Shown piece by piece: positions 51,218 through 59,533 of a stretch of DNA of 64,000 nucleotides. Made by a program: the position numbers and the translations under genes. The stretch's first letter is position 1; each line of letters begins with the position of its first letter. Under the pieces are notes generated by a model. The model had not been told where the DNA came from. It saw nothing but the letters and a program-made list of their open reading frames with translations, and ran no database searches. The DNA is from Chloroflexota bacterium (GTDB lineage: Bacteria; Chloroflexota; Anaerolineae; Anaerolineales; Villigracilaceae), in NCBI GenBank assembly GCA_013388855.1, contig JACAEM010000013.1:1-64000 (forward strand), given 5' to 3'.

Positions 51218-52540
51218 ATGTTTGAAAACCTAACCTCCCGACTCAATCAAGTATTCGACCAACTCCGTCGACGCGGCAAACTTACCGAAGCGGACGTGGA
51301 CGCGGCGATGCGCGAAGTGCGCCTTGCCCTTCTCGAAGCAGATGTCCATTTCAGCGTTGTCAAATCATTTATTGCCCGCGTGCGCGAACGCGCCATCGGC
51401 GCGGAGGTATCGAAGGCGCTGGCGCCAGGTCAGCAGGTCATCAAGATCGTCAACGAAGAATTGATTGCTACGCTGGGTGAACCGGCACCGTTAAACTTCC
51501 GTGGACCCAAGCCACATGTCATTATGCTGGTCGGTTTGCAGGGTTCCGGTAAAACAACCCATGCGGGTAAGATTGCCAAGCTGCTGCGCTCGAAAGGGGA
51601 GCGGGTCATGCTCGTTGCCGGCGACCCGTACCGCCCGGCCGCGGTCCAGCAGTTGCAGCAACTTGGCGAGCGGATCGACGTCCCGGTTGAGGCAGATTTG
51701 AATGTTAAACCGCCAGAGCTTGTCAGGCGGGCTTTCGAAAAAGCCGAAAAGGGTGGATATGGCGTCATGATCGTGGATACAGCCGGTCGGTCGCAGTTGG
51801 ATGCCCAGTTGATGGACGAGTTAAAAGCCGTCGTGGCAAAGGTCCCGCCGGTGGAGACGCTGCTCGTGGTCGATTCCATGATCGGTCAAGAAGCGTTGAA
51901 CATTGCGCAGGGCTTCCGTGACAACGTCTCGATCACGGGTCTCGTGATGACCAAAATGGACGGTGACTCGCGCGGCGGCGCGGCGATCTCCATCCGCTCG
52001 GTGACCGGGGTGCCGATCAAGTTTATCGGTACGGGCGAAAAACTCGACGCGCTCGAAGCATACGACCCGGCGCGTTTGTCATCGCGCATTCTGGGCATGG
52101 GTGACATGATCGGCTTGATCGAAAAAGCGGAAGCCGCTTTCGATCAACAGACTGCGCAAAAGACCGCTGAACGCATGATGAAGGGACAATTCACGCTCGA
52201 AGACTGGCTCGACCAGATGAAGCAGATGAAGAAAATGGGCCCGTTGGCGCAGATCATGGACATGCTGCCCGGGCAGTTGGGACAGGCGGCGCGTCAGATT
52301 GACCCGAAAGAAATCGACAGGAATTTCAAGCAATCCGAAGCCATCATCAATTCGATGACCGTGAAGGAACGCCGCGACCCTGATATTTTGAACGCCTCCC
52401 GCCGGCGACGCATCGCGGCTGGTTCCGGCATGGAGGTGCAGGACGTGAACCGTCTGATCAAGCAATTCCGCGAAGCGCAGAAGATGATGAAGATGTTGCA
52501 AAAGACGGGTGGAAAGGGATTGGGAAGGTTATTCGGATAA
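51218..52540 (+). CDS. ffh: Signal recognition particle protein Ffh
   Basis: SRP54 GTPase of 440 residues that binds signal sequences and, with FtsY and SRP RNA, targets membrane proteins. N domain (1-85), G domain with P-loop GLQGSGKTTHAGK near 110, DTAGR, and TKMDGDSRGGAA. The methionine-rich M domain is from about 325 (MKQMKKMGPL, RRRRIAAGSG, MMKMLQK). The ribosome-binding site is weak (GAAAG). Confidence 0.97.
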   Translation: MFENLTSRLNQVFDQLRRRGKLTEADVDAAMREVRLALLEADVHFSVVKSFIARVRERAIGAEVSKALAPGQQVIKIVNEELIATLGEPAPLNFRGPKPHVIMLVGLQGSGKTTHAGKIAKLLRSKGERVMLVAGDPYRPAAVQQLQQLGERIDVPVEADLNVKPPELVRRAFEKAEKGGYGVMIVDTAGRSQLDAQLMDELKAVVAKVPPVETLLVVDSMIGQEALNIAQGFRDNVSITGLVMTKMDGDSRGGAAISIRSVTGVPIKFIGTGEKLDALEAYDPARLSSRILGMGDMIGLIEKAEAAFDQQTAQKTAERMMKGQFTLEDWLDQMKQMKKMGPLAQIMDMLPGQLGQAARQIDPKEIDRNFKQSEAIINSMTVKERRDPDILNASRRRRIAAGSGMEVQDVNRLIKQFREAQKMMKMLQKTGGKGLGRLFG

Positions 52541-52586
52541 TTTTGCAGGTCGCGTTTGACACGCAACCTTTTTAGGGATGCACAAT

Positions 52587-53010
52587 TTATGGGCAAGCTT
52601 GGCCGGGGAGTCTCGAGTCGCAAACTTGCACGTCGCGCAGGTAATTCATCCAGCGTATAATATCCGCCTCCGTCGGCTCGTAGCGGAAGGCGACCTGTAC
52701 GAGATAAAAACTGTCATTGCCCTCGATCGCCTTCATGTACGTGTATTCCATCTTTTGAGTCGAAGGGTTCAGAGGACAATACAACTGCCAAAGTGGGAAG
52801 CTTTGTCAGCAGGTTCTCGTTTTCGAGACCGGTCTCAGGTTGGGTTGTTGCAGTTTGAGGTTGTGAAAGGAATTCAGTCGGCATGGCAGGAATGGTGACG
52901 ATCGTTTGAGGGGTCGCGGTTGCCAGGCTGGGCATGTACATTGATGAACAAGCGAGAATAAAAAGGCTGGACAGAAGAATGGTACTGATTGTCGAGACAG
53001 AATTTTTCAT
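52587..53010 (-). pseudogene. Frameshifted lipoprotein gene
   Basis: Two overlapping minus-strand frames look like one gene broken by a single-base shift near 52800. Frame A starts at 53010 (GGAGA upstream) with a signal peptide and lipobox (ILLSSLFILACSS), then a Pro/Thr-rich tether, and runs into the stop at 52714. Frame B, from about 52805 to 52587, continues as LWQLYCPLNPSTQKMEYT and YEPTEADIIRWMNYLRD, with composition of real protein. A restored product would be about 140 residues. It could be a true pseudogene or a sequencing error. The domain is not recognised. Confidence 0.6.
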
Positions 53011-53134
53011 GGGAATTGTCTCCGGAGATGCAGGATGCCCTATTATGCCATACTCATCCGGCAATTCTCCCTCCTCCCTTCACGCCCAATTCATAACCGA
53101 ATCCTAGACTCCGGGTACAACAAAAGGAGTACAC

Positions 53135-53280
53135 ATGAACGACAAAATTGGTTTACATATCTCTCGGCTTTGATCTTACTTGCAGCGGTTACAGCACTGC
53201 CTTCTTTGCCTTTCCGCGCGGGTATTGCCCAGGGATCGCCCATCACTAAGGAGATTATTCTGTGCGTGTGGAGGCTGTGA
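53135..53280 (+). pseudogene. Frameshifted remnant of a small secreted protein
   Basis: AAAGGAG precedes the ATG at 53135, but that frame stops after 12 codons. One extra A in the AAAA run at 53144-53147 would continue into NWFTYLSALILLAAVTALPS, a convincing signal peptide, and on to a stop at 53280 (about 49 residues). It is either a decayed gene, a sequencing indel, or a short slippage-dependent frame. The following 230 bases up to rpsP contain only hairpins. Confidence 0.45.
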
Positions 53281-53513
53281 ATATTGCTCCCTCGCGTCTG
53301 AGGGAGGTGTTGTCGAATTTGATTGGGAACGCGCGCGGAAAGCGAAATGGGGAAGGGCACGAAAATATGTTTTGCCCTCCCTTGCTAAATTCTCTGGTAA
53401 AATATGCGCCTGTCCACAGGACAGCTTCGCTAGTGATTTCAGCCCGCATGCGTCCTTTCACGCACCTCTCTATGCCTGTCTGAAACACAAAACATTCTAA
53501 GGAGATAAGCAAG
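53281..53513 (+). promoter_or_regulatory. Leader region of rpsP
   Basis: Two hairpins: CTCCCTC/GAGGGAG (53287-53306) and AAGGGCA/TGCCCTT-type (about 53354-53380), the latter followed by GCTAAATTCTC. TAAAAT at 53398-53403 may be a -10. AAGGAG precedes the rpsP ATG. No gene is seen. Confidence 0.4.
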
Positions 53514-53855
53514 ATGGTTCGTTTACGTTTACGTCGTATTGGTCTCAAAGGCCAACCCACGTACCGCGTTGTGGCTGCCGATAAGGAAAGCCCACGCGAT
53601 GGTCGTTTTTTGGAAATTCTCGGTGTGTACAATCCCCGCACCACGCCTGCGACAATCCATTTGAAGGAAGACCGCGTCTTTCACTGGATGAAGAACGGCG
53701 CTCTGCCGACTGAATCAGTGGCGCAGGTTTTCAAGGCTGCCGGCACGCTGGATCGCTGGGAGCGCTTCAAGAAGGGCGAGTCTGTGGATGTGCTCGTGAA
53801 GGAAGCCGCTGAGGCGGAAGCCAAGCGCGGCGCATCGGTCAAGACAACCAAGTAG
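53514..53855 (+). CDS. rpsP: 30S ribosomal protein S16
   Basis: Ribosomal protein of 113 residues with the S16 opening MVRLRLRRIGLKGQPTYRVV and a Lys-rich tail beyond residue 85. It heads the rpsP-khpA-rimM cluster. In many bacteria trmD and rplS follow rimM, but here dprA follows. An AAGGAG site precedes the start. Confidence 0.97.
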   Translation: MVRLRLRRIGLKGQPTYRVVAADKESPRDGRFLEILGVYNPRTTPATIHLKEDRVFHWMKNGALPTESVAQVFKAAGTLDRWERFKKGESVDVLVKEAAEAEAKRGASVKTTK

Positions 53856-53862
53856 TTTTTGC

Positions 53863-53949
53863 TGTCATTGCGAGGGCCCACAGGGTGACGAAGCAATTTC
53901 TTGTTTACAGAAGATTGCTTTGGACGAAAACATTGCCCTCGCAATGACA
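53863..53949. repeat. Palindromic repeat between rpsP and khpA
   Basis: An 87-bp element with perfect 15-bp inverted ends TGTCATTGCGAGGGC / GCCCTCGCAATGACA and the inner CGAAGCAAT and AGATTGCTT. Other copies lie at 63895-63972 and, degraded, at 14634-14716. It encodes no protein and resembles non-autonomous MITE or REP-type repeats. As RNA, it would form a long hairpin inside the rpsP-khpA transcript. Confidence 0.85.
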
Positions 53950-53960
53950 TAAGGCATTAT

Positions 53961-54197
53961 ATGAAAGAACTTATCGAATATATCGCCAAATCATTGGTGG
54001 ATCATCCCGAAGAAGTGCAAGTGCGTGAGAGCGGCGGTGGGTCACGTGTCCGCATCGAATTGAGTGTCTCGAAGGATGACATGGGGCGCGTGATCGGGAA
54101 AGGTGGCAAAGTTGCCAATTCCATCCGCACACTTTTGCGAGTGGCGGCGGAACGGGAAGGCAAGCAAGCCACACTTGATGTGGTCGAGCCAGAGTAA
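53961..54197 (+). CDS. khpA: KH-domain RNA-binding protein KhpA
   Basis: Single KH-domain protein of 78 residues with the GXXG loop in GRVIGKGGKVANSIRTLL. In Firmicutes, KhpA pairs with KhpB (Jag) and affects cell division and RNA binding. The position between rpsP and rimM is the conserved one. Its TAA overlaps the rimM ATG (TAATG). The start at 53961 follows the repeat element, and no strong ribosome-binding site is visible. Confidence 0.93.
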   Translation: MKELIEYIAKSLVDHPEEVQVRESGGGSRVRIELSVSKDDMGRVIGKGGKVANSIRTLLRVAAEREGKQATLDVVEPE

Positions 54198-54733
54198 TGG
54201 CTGATACGAAAAAGATTTCAGGCTCGCCCAATGGCGAGCCTGTGTATTTGACGGTCGGTTTTTTGCGACGTCCTCATGGGGTGCAGGGTGAGATTGTCAT
54301 GGACCTCCATACCGATTTCCCCGAGCGCATGAAACGCGGGAGAAAACTTTTCATCGGCGAAGATCATCAACCGATAACCCTTACCAGCGTACGCCCTCAC
54401 GGATCGGGATTGCTTGTAAAATTCAAAGGTGTTGAAACGCCTGAAGATGCAGGCGTATTCCGCAATCAATGGGTCTATGTGCAAGCCAAGGATACGCCGC
54501 CGTTACCCGCTGGTCAGGTCTATCAACATGAGTTATTTGGCTTCCGCGTTGTGGACGAGGATGGCAACCTGCTGGGTGAATTGGTGGAAATTATCGAGAC
54601 AGGTGCAAATGATGTCTATGTAGTGCGGAATGATTCAGGGAAGGAAACCCTTTTACCTGCCATCCCCTCGGTCATTCTGGATTTGGATGCTGATCGCCGT
54701 TTAATGAAGATTCATCTGCTCGAAGGGCTGTAG
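54197..54733 (+). CDS. rimM: Ribosome maturation factor RimM
   Basis: 30S assembly factor of 178 residues that binds S19. The N-terminal RimM domain carries VGFLRRPHGVQGEI (residues 21-34), and the C-terminal PRC barrel (about 100-175) includes HELFGFRVVDEDG and ETLLPAIPSVI. It is translationally coupled to khpA. Start is the ATG sharing its A with the previous stop. Confidence 0.95.
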   Translation: MADTKKISGSPNGEPVYLTVGFLRRPHGVQGEIVMDLHTDFPERMKRGRKLFIGEDHQPITLTSVRPHGSGLLVKFKGVETPEDAGVFRNQWVYVQAKDTPPLPAGQVYQHELFGFRVVDEDGNLLGELVEIIETGANDVYVVRNDSGKETLLPAIPSVILDLDADRRLMKIHLLEGL

Positions 54734-54764
54734 GGCAAAAATTGATTTTGCCCTACGAGATTTT

Positions 54765-55871
54765 ATGGACGATAAAAAATACTGGATCGGTTTCAATCTT
54801 ATCAAAGGCATCGGCGCGGTTCGTATGCAGGGGTTGATCGCGCATTTCGGCGATCTTGAGTCCGCGTGGATGGCTGCGCCTGCTGATTTGGCGGGAGCAG
54901 GTTTGGGGTTGAAGTTGATCGAACGGGTCGTCCAAGCGCGCGAAAATGTCGATTTGGATAAAGTCTGGGAGAGGATCGAAAAACAGGGTATCAAAATTCT
55001 GACGTGGCAGGATGAAACGTATCCGCAGCGTTTAAGAGAAATCGAACAGCCGCCGCCGGTGTTATATCTCCGCGGGGAATATCTGCCCGATGATTTGTTT
55101 GCCGTGTCGATTGTGGGGACGAGGCGCGTTACACCCTATGGAAGACAGATCACGGAAGAGCTGGCGTCCTTCCTGGCTGCGAATGGCATGACCGTCGTTA
55201 GTGGGTTGGCGCGCGGGGTGGATGCTATTGCACATCAATCCGCGTTGAAAGCCGGTGGACGAACAATTGGTGTATTGGGTTCAGGTGTGGATAAAATCTA
55301 TCCTCCCGAGCATCGAACGCTCGCAGAACAAATGATGGAGCGCGGCGCGATCATCAGCGACTATGCCCCGGGTACGCCGCCGGATGCTTCAAATTTTCCG
55401 CCTCGCAATCGCATTATCTCGGCGTTGTCGCTGGCGGTGGTGGTTGTGGAGGCAGGCGAGACCAGCGGCGCGTTGATCACTGCTGAATTCGCCGCCGAGC
55501 AGGGACGGGAGGTCTTTGCCGTGCCTGGTAGTATACTTGCGCCTCAAAGCAAGGGAACGAACAAGTTGATCCAACGCGGGGCGCTGCCGCTGTTGAGCGT
55601 TGATGATCTCATGCAGGCGTTGGATATCACGCGCGTGGGTGAACAGAAAGCTGCGCGCCGAATTATTCCTGCCGATACGACTGAAGCAAAGTTACTGAGT
55701 GTGCTTGGCAATGAGCCTCTGCATGTGGATGAGATCCGTAGTCAGTCTGAATTGCCTATTGAGAAAGTGTCCGCCACTCTCGCCTTGATGGAATTAAAAG
55801 GCATGGTCCGTCAGGTGGGAGGCATGAATTATGTCGCTGTCCGTGAAGTACAATCTGACTATTCGGTATAA
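54765..55871 (+). CDS. dprA: DNA-processing protein DprA
   Basis: Single-stranded DNA-binding protein of 368 residues that loads RecA on incoming DNA during natural transformation. An N-terminal HhH/SAM-like region (1-70), a Rossmann-like DprA core with SIVGTRRVTPYG, VVSGLARGVDAIAHQSAL and GSGVDKIYPPEH, and a C-terminal winged helix (about 300-365). The presence of dprA does not by itself show competence. It lies 31 bases after rimM. Confidence 0.95.
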   Translation: MDDKKYWIGFNLIKGIGAVRMQGLIAHFGDLESAWMAAPADLAGAGLGLKLIERVVQARENVDLDKVWERIEKQGIKILTWQDETYPQRLREIEQPPPVLYLRGEYLPDDLFAVSIVGTRRVTPYGRQITEELASFLAANGMTVVSGLARGVDAIAHQSALKAGGRTIGVLGSGVDKIYPPEHRTLAEQMMERGAIISDYAPGTPPDASNFPPRNRIISALSLAVVVVEAGETSGALITAEFAAEQGREVFAVPGSILAPQSKGTNKLIQRGALPLLSVDDLMQALDITRVGEQKAARRIIPADTTEAKLLSVLGNEPLHVDEIRSQSELPIEKVSATLALMELKGMVRQVGGMNYVAVREVQSDYSV

Positions 55872-55877
55872 GGAATC

Positions 55878-56966
55878 ATGGAACATACATACGCCGTCAT
55901 TATGGCTGGAGGCGGAGGGACTCGTCTCTGGCCCGTCTCGAGAAAGGAAAGACCGAAACAATTATTGCCTTTGCTTGGCAAGGAGACCTTGTTTCAAAGC
56001 ACGGTGGCGCGGCTGGAAACGCTGTTTCCGCCGGAAAGGATCCTCGTCGTGACGGTGGCAGAACAGGCGCGCGAGATGCGTAAGCAGGTCCCCTCCATCC
56101 CGGAGGAGAATTATTTGATCGAACCTGCCCCACGCGGTACGGCATCTGTGGTAGCATTGGCGGCTGCCGTGGTCAAGAAGCGAGACCCGCAGGCGCTCAT
56201 GGCGATCCAGACCTCGGATCATTTCATTCGGAACGTCGATCTGTTCCGTTATTTGATCAGCACGGCATTCGATGTTGCGGATAAAGGTTACCTGGTTACC
56301 CTGGGTATTACACCGACTTTCCCCTCCACGGGGTATGGTTATATCCAGCAGGGCGAACCACTGGTTGGTGATTACAAATACCCGGTGTACGAGGTCAAGC
56401 GCTTCAAGGAAAAGCCGGATGAAGCCACCGCACAGCAATTGTTGCGCGGCGGCGATCATTCATGGAACAGTGGAATGTTCGTCTGGCATGTCGACACGAT
56501 CCTGGCTGAGGTTGAGAGGCAGATGCCTGAACTTTTTAAAGCAGTGACCAGAATCTCGTCCGCCTGGGATGCACCGAACCGTAAGGAGATCATCGAAGAG
56601 GTCTGGCATGGGTTGAAGAGTCAGACTGTCGACTACGGTATTATGGAAAAAGCGGAAAAGGTTGCCGTCCTGCCTGCGGGCGGACTGGGCTGGAGCGATG
56701 TCGGTTCATGGGATTCGCTCTTCGAAGTCTTGTTGCCTGATATGAATGGCAATGTGTCGACGAATGCCCAACATCTCGGTCTTGATACCCATAATACCCT
56801 CGTGTATTGCGGCGATGACCAACGCTTGGTCGTGACAATCGGTCTGGATGATATTGTTATTGTCGACGCCGGAGATGTCCTGATGATCTGTAAAGTGGAT
56901 CAATCCCAGAAAGTGCGCGATGTGGTGGCGCATTTGAAAAAACACCACCAGGAAAAATATTTGTGA
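55878..56966 (+). CDS. manC: Mannose-1-phosphate guanylyltransferase
   Basis: Nucleotidyltransferase of 362 residues that makes GDP-mannose from mannose 1-phosphate and GTP for glycans. Signature GGGGTRLWPVSRKERPKQ at residues 11-28, TSDHFI with the metal-binding Asp, and GLGWSDVGSWDS near 275. It lacks the C-terminal isomerase cupin of bifunctional enzymes. It starts 6 bases after dprA and may be co-transcribed. Confidence 0.94.
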   Translation: MEHTYAVIMAGGGGTRLWPVSRKERPKQLLPLLGKETLFQSTVARLETLFPPERILVVTVAEQAREMRKQVPSIPEENYLIEPAPRGTASVVALAAAVVKKRDPQALMAIQTSDHFIRNVDLFRYLISTAFDVADKGYLVTLGITPTFPSTGYGYIQQGEPLVGDYKYPVYEVKRFKEKPDEATAQQLLRGGDHSWNSGMFVWHVDTILAEVERQMPELFKAVTRISSAWDAPNRKEIIEEVWHGLKSQTVDYGIMEKAEKVAVLPAGGLGWSDVGSWDSLFEVLLPDMNGNVSTNAQHLGLDTHNTLVYCGDDQRLVVTIGLDDIVIVDAGDVLMICKVDQSQKVRDVVAHLKKHHQEKYL

Positions 56967-56971
56967 AATTC

Positions 56972-57025
56972 CCCTCACCTGTCCAGCGGACGCCCTCTAC
57001 TATGGGGGGAGGGCAAGGGTGAGGG
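56972..57025. repeat. Nested inverted repeat before topA
   Basis: Outer arms CCCTCAC / GTGAGGG (56972-56978 with 57019-57025) and inner arms GCCCTC / GAGGGC (56992-56997 with 57009-57014). The right outer arm adjoins the topA ribosome-binding site GGGAGGAG. It may be a REP-like element or may affect topA translation. Confidence 0.55.
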
Positions 57026-57035
57026 AGGAGTGTAC

Positions 57036-59345
57036 ATGGAAGCATATTGCATGAAGTGCAAGTCCAAACGTGAGATGCAGAATCCCGTCGCGAGTTTCAA
57101 CGCGAAAGGTTCTCCTATCACGATTGGCGCTTGCCCGATTTGTGGGACAAAACTTTATAAAATGGGTCGTACTGAGGCTCATGAAGGGATGGCGCCTCCG
57201 CCGAAATCGGAGAAGGTTGTCAAACGCGATGGCAAATTGGTCATTGTCGAGTCGCCTGCCAAGGCAAAGACAGTCGGTCGTTTTCTCGGCAGGGGGTACA
57301 CGGTCCGCGCTTCGGTGGGGCATGTGCGTGATTTGTTGAAGTCGCAGCTTTCTGTGGACGTGGAAAACAATTACGCGCCGAAGTATCGCGTGCCAAACGA
57401 GAAGAAGGAAGTTGTCAAAGAGATCAAAAAGCTCGCCCAAAAGGCGGAGGAAGTCTACCTCGCGACCGATCCTGACCGTGAGGGTGAATCCATTTCGTGG
57501 CATTTGCTCGAAGCGGCGGAGATCGACCCGGATCGCGCCAAGCGCGTGGTCTTCCATGAAATCACGGAGCCTGCCATCAAGGAAGCGTTCGAGCATCCGC
57601 GTCACATCAATATGGATTTAGTGGATGCCCAGCAGGCGCGTCGTATTTTGGACCGCTTGGTCGGTTACGGTATCAGCCCGATTCTGTGGGAGAAGGTGCG
57701 CGGACGCCTGTCAGCAGGGCGCGTGCAATCGGTGGCGCTCAGGCTCATCGTCGAGCGGGAGCGTGAAATCGAGGAGTTCGTTCCGGTTGAATACTGGTCC
57801 ATTCATGGCGAGTTCAAGCCGGATGGATTGAAGTCCTTTTTCACGGCAAAACTGGCGAAGATCGATGATAACGATCCAGTGCTGCCAAACGAAGAGACGG
57901 TCAAACCGATCCTTGTGGATATGGAGACTGCCGCGTATTCGATTACCAAGGTCAAACGCGGCGAGCGCAGACGAAAACCTGCCGCTCCGTTCACGACTTC
58001 CACGTTGCAACAAGAAGCTTCCCGCAAACTGGGATTTACTGCCAAACGGACGATGGCGCTCGCGCAGGGATTGTATGAAGGTCAGGATGTAGGCAATGGC
58101 GGGACGACTGGTCTGATCACTTACATGCGAACCGACTCGACCAATGTCTCTGCAATCGCCCAGAACGAAGCCCGGGAGTACATTCAGGGAAAGTATGGTG
58201 CGGACTTTCTGCCATCCGAGCCGCCGCAATATCGTACGCGTTCTGCCAACGCGCAGGAGGCGCACGAAGCGATTCGCCCCACGTCTGTGATGCGCGAACC
58301 GGAGTCGGTCAAGGAATATCTCGAACCTGCCATGTACAAACTCTACCGCTTGATTTGGCAGCGGTTCATCGCCTCGCAGATGGAAGCGGCAGTGTACGAC
58401 ACCCTGCAAGTGGAAGTGACTGGCAAAACCAGCGCTCACGAATACCTCTTGCGCGCCTCCGGTTCGGCAGTCAAGTTTGCGGGTTTTTTGGTCGTGTACG
58501 AAGAAGCCAAAAATGAAGATGTGAAGATCGAGGACGAAGAAGAGAACGTGAAGATTCCCGCAGGCATTGCAGAGGGGCAGAAGCAGGAGCTCATCCGTTT
58601 GATCCCGGAACAGCATTTCACCCAGCCGCCGCCGCGTTACTCTGAAGCGTCGTTGGTGCAGGCGTTGGAGGAGGACGGCATTGGTCGTCCATCCACATAC
58701 GCCCCGACCATCTCCACGATCCAACAGCGCGGCTACGTGGTGCGTGAAGAGAAGAAGCTCGTGCCGACTGAAATTGGCATGCAGGTCAATGACCTGATGG
58801 TGCAGTATTTTCCGGATATTGTGGACTATCAATTCACGGCGCGTATGGAGGAGGACCTCGACATGATCGCCAATGGACAGGCGGAATGGACGGAGGTCAT
58901 CCACGAGTTCTATCATCCGTTTGCGGAAGATTTGAAAAAGGCGCAGGCGGAGATGCCGGTCACCAAAAGCGAACCGGAAAAGATCGGCCGCATCTGCCCG
59001 GAGGACGGCGGCGAGCTGGTCATCCGTTATGGACGCTTTGGAAAATTCATTTCGTGTGCCAACTTCCCAACCTGCCGTTACACCGAACCGTGGCTCGAAA
59101 AGATCGGTATCTTGTGCCCCAAGGATGGCGGCGAACTGGTCGAACGCAAAACCCGCAAGGGGCGCACTTTTTATGGCTGCGTGAATTACCCGAACTGCGA
59201 TTTCACTTCGTGGAAGAAGCCGCTTAAGCGGCCATGCCCGAAATGTAGTGGCCTGCTCGTATACGCGAACAGACGCGAAGCGCAATGCACGAATTGTCAG
59301 GAGACCTTCCTGCTTGAAACGATCATCCCTGAAGCTGTTGAATAG
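57036..59345 (+). CDS. topA: DNA topoisomerase I with N-terminal DUF5679-like domain
   Basis: Type IA topoisomerase of 769 residues that relaxes negative supercoils. Residues 1-50 form a zinc-ribbon-like unit (AYCMKCKSKRE ... CPICGTKLYKMG) matching DUF5679, normally a separate small protein. Then TOPRIM (LVIVESPAKAKTVGRFLG, DPDREGE), the active-site Tyr in GLITYMRTDS, and three or four C-terminal Cys-rich zinc modules (about 645-765). The start is the ATG at 57036 with GGGAGGAG upstream; a GTG two codons earlier is also in frame. The antisense frame here is a shadow. Confidence 0.94.
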   Translation: MEAYCMKCKSKREMQNPVASFNAKGSPITIGACPICGTKLYKMGRTEAHEGMAPPPKSEKVVKRDGKLVIVESPAKAKTVGRFLGRGYTVRASVGHVRDLLKSQLSVDVENNYAPKYRVPNEKKEVVKEIKKLAQKAEEVYLATDPDREGESISWHLLEAAEIDPDRAKRVVFHEITEPAIKEAFEHPRHINMDLVDAQQARRILDRLVGYGISPILWEKVRGRLSAGRVQSVALRLIVEREREIEEFVPVEYWSIHGEFKPDGLKSFFTAKLAKIDDNDPVLPNEETVKPILVDMETAAYSITKVKRGERRRKPAAPFTTSTLQQEASRKLGFTAKRTMALAQGLYEGQDVGNGGTTGLITYMRTDSTNVSAIAQNEAREYIQGKYGADFLPSEPPQYRTRSANAQEAHEAIRPTSVMREPESVKEYLEPAMYKLYRLIWQRFIASQMEAAVYDTLQVEVTGKTSAHEYLLRASGSAVKFAGFLVVYEEAKNEDVKIEDEEENVKIPAGIAEGQKQELIRLIPEQHFTQPPPRYSEASLVQALEEDGIGRPSTYAPTISTIQQRGYVVREEKKLVPTEIGMQVNDLMVQYFPDIVDYQFTARMEEDLDMIANGQAEWTEVIHEFYHPFAEDLKKAQAEMPVTKSEPEKIGRICPEDGGELVIRYGRFGKFISCANFPTCRYTEPWLEKIGILCPKDGGELVERKTRKGRTFYGCVNYPNCDFTSWKKPLKRPCPKCSGLLVYANRREAQCTNCQETFLLETIIPEAVE

Positions 59346-59353
59346 GAGAATCC

Positions 59354-59533
59354 ATGTACTTTGCCCCTTTGCCTTATCTTGACCCCGGCTCGGGAAGTTT
59401 TCTGATCCAACTGCTGTTGGCGGCCCTGCTTGGACTGGGTGTGGCGGTCCGCGCCTCGTGGACGAAGATAAAAGGATGGTTTGGAATCAAGCCGAAGAAC
59501 GACAACGAAGACGATGACGACGAAGCAAAATAA
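59354..59533 (+). CDS. Small single-TM protein with acidic tail
   Basis: Protein of 59 residues with AGGAG upstream. The short conserved-looking lead (YLDPGSGSFLIQ) is followed by one membrane helix (about 16-34, LLLAALLGLGVAV), a basic stretch (SWTKIKGWFGIKP) and a run of acidic residues at the C-terminus (NEDDDDEAK). Its last 20 bases overlap the start of the methyltransferase gene, so the two are probably translated together, perhaps tethering the enzyme to the membrane. No family name is known to me. Confidence 0.75.
   Translation: MYFAPLPYLDPGSGSFLIQLLLAALLGLGVAVRASWTKIKGWFGIKPKNDNEDDDDEAK

Noticed and set aside
57711-59285. A 524-codon minus-strand frame opposite topA
   Set aside because: It is fully antisense to a well-matched topA gene, has Arg/His/Leu-rich low-quality composition and no ribosome-binding site or domain.
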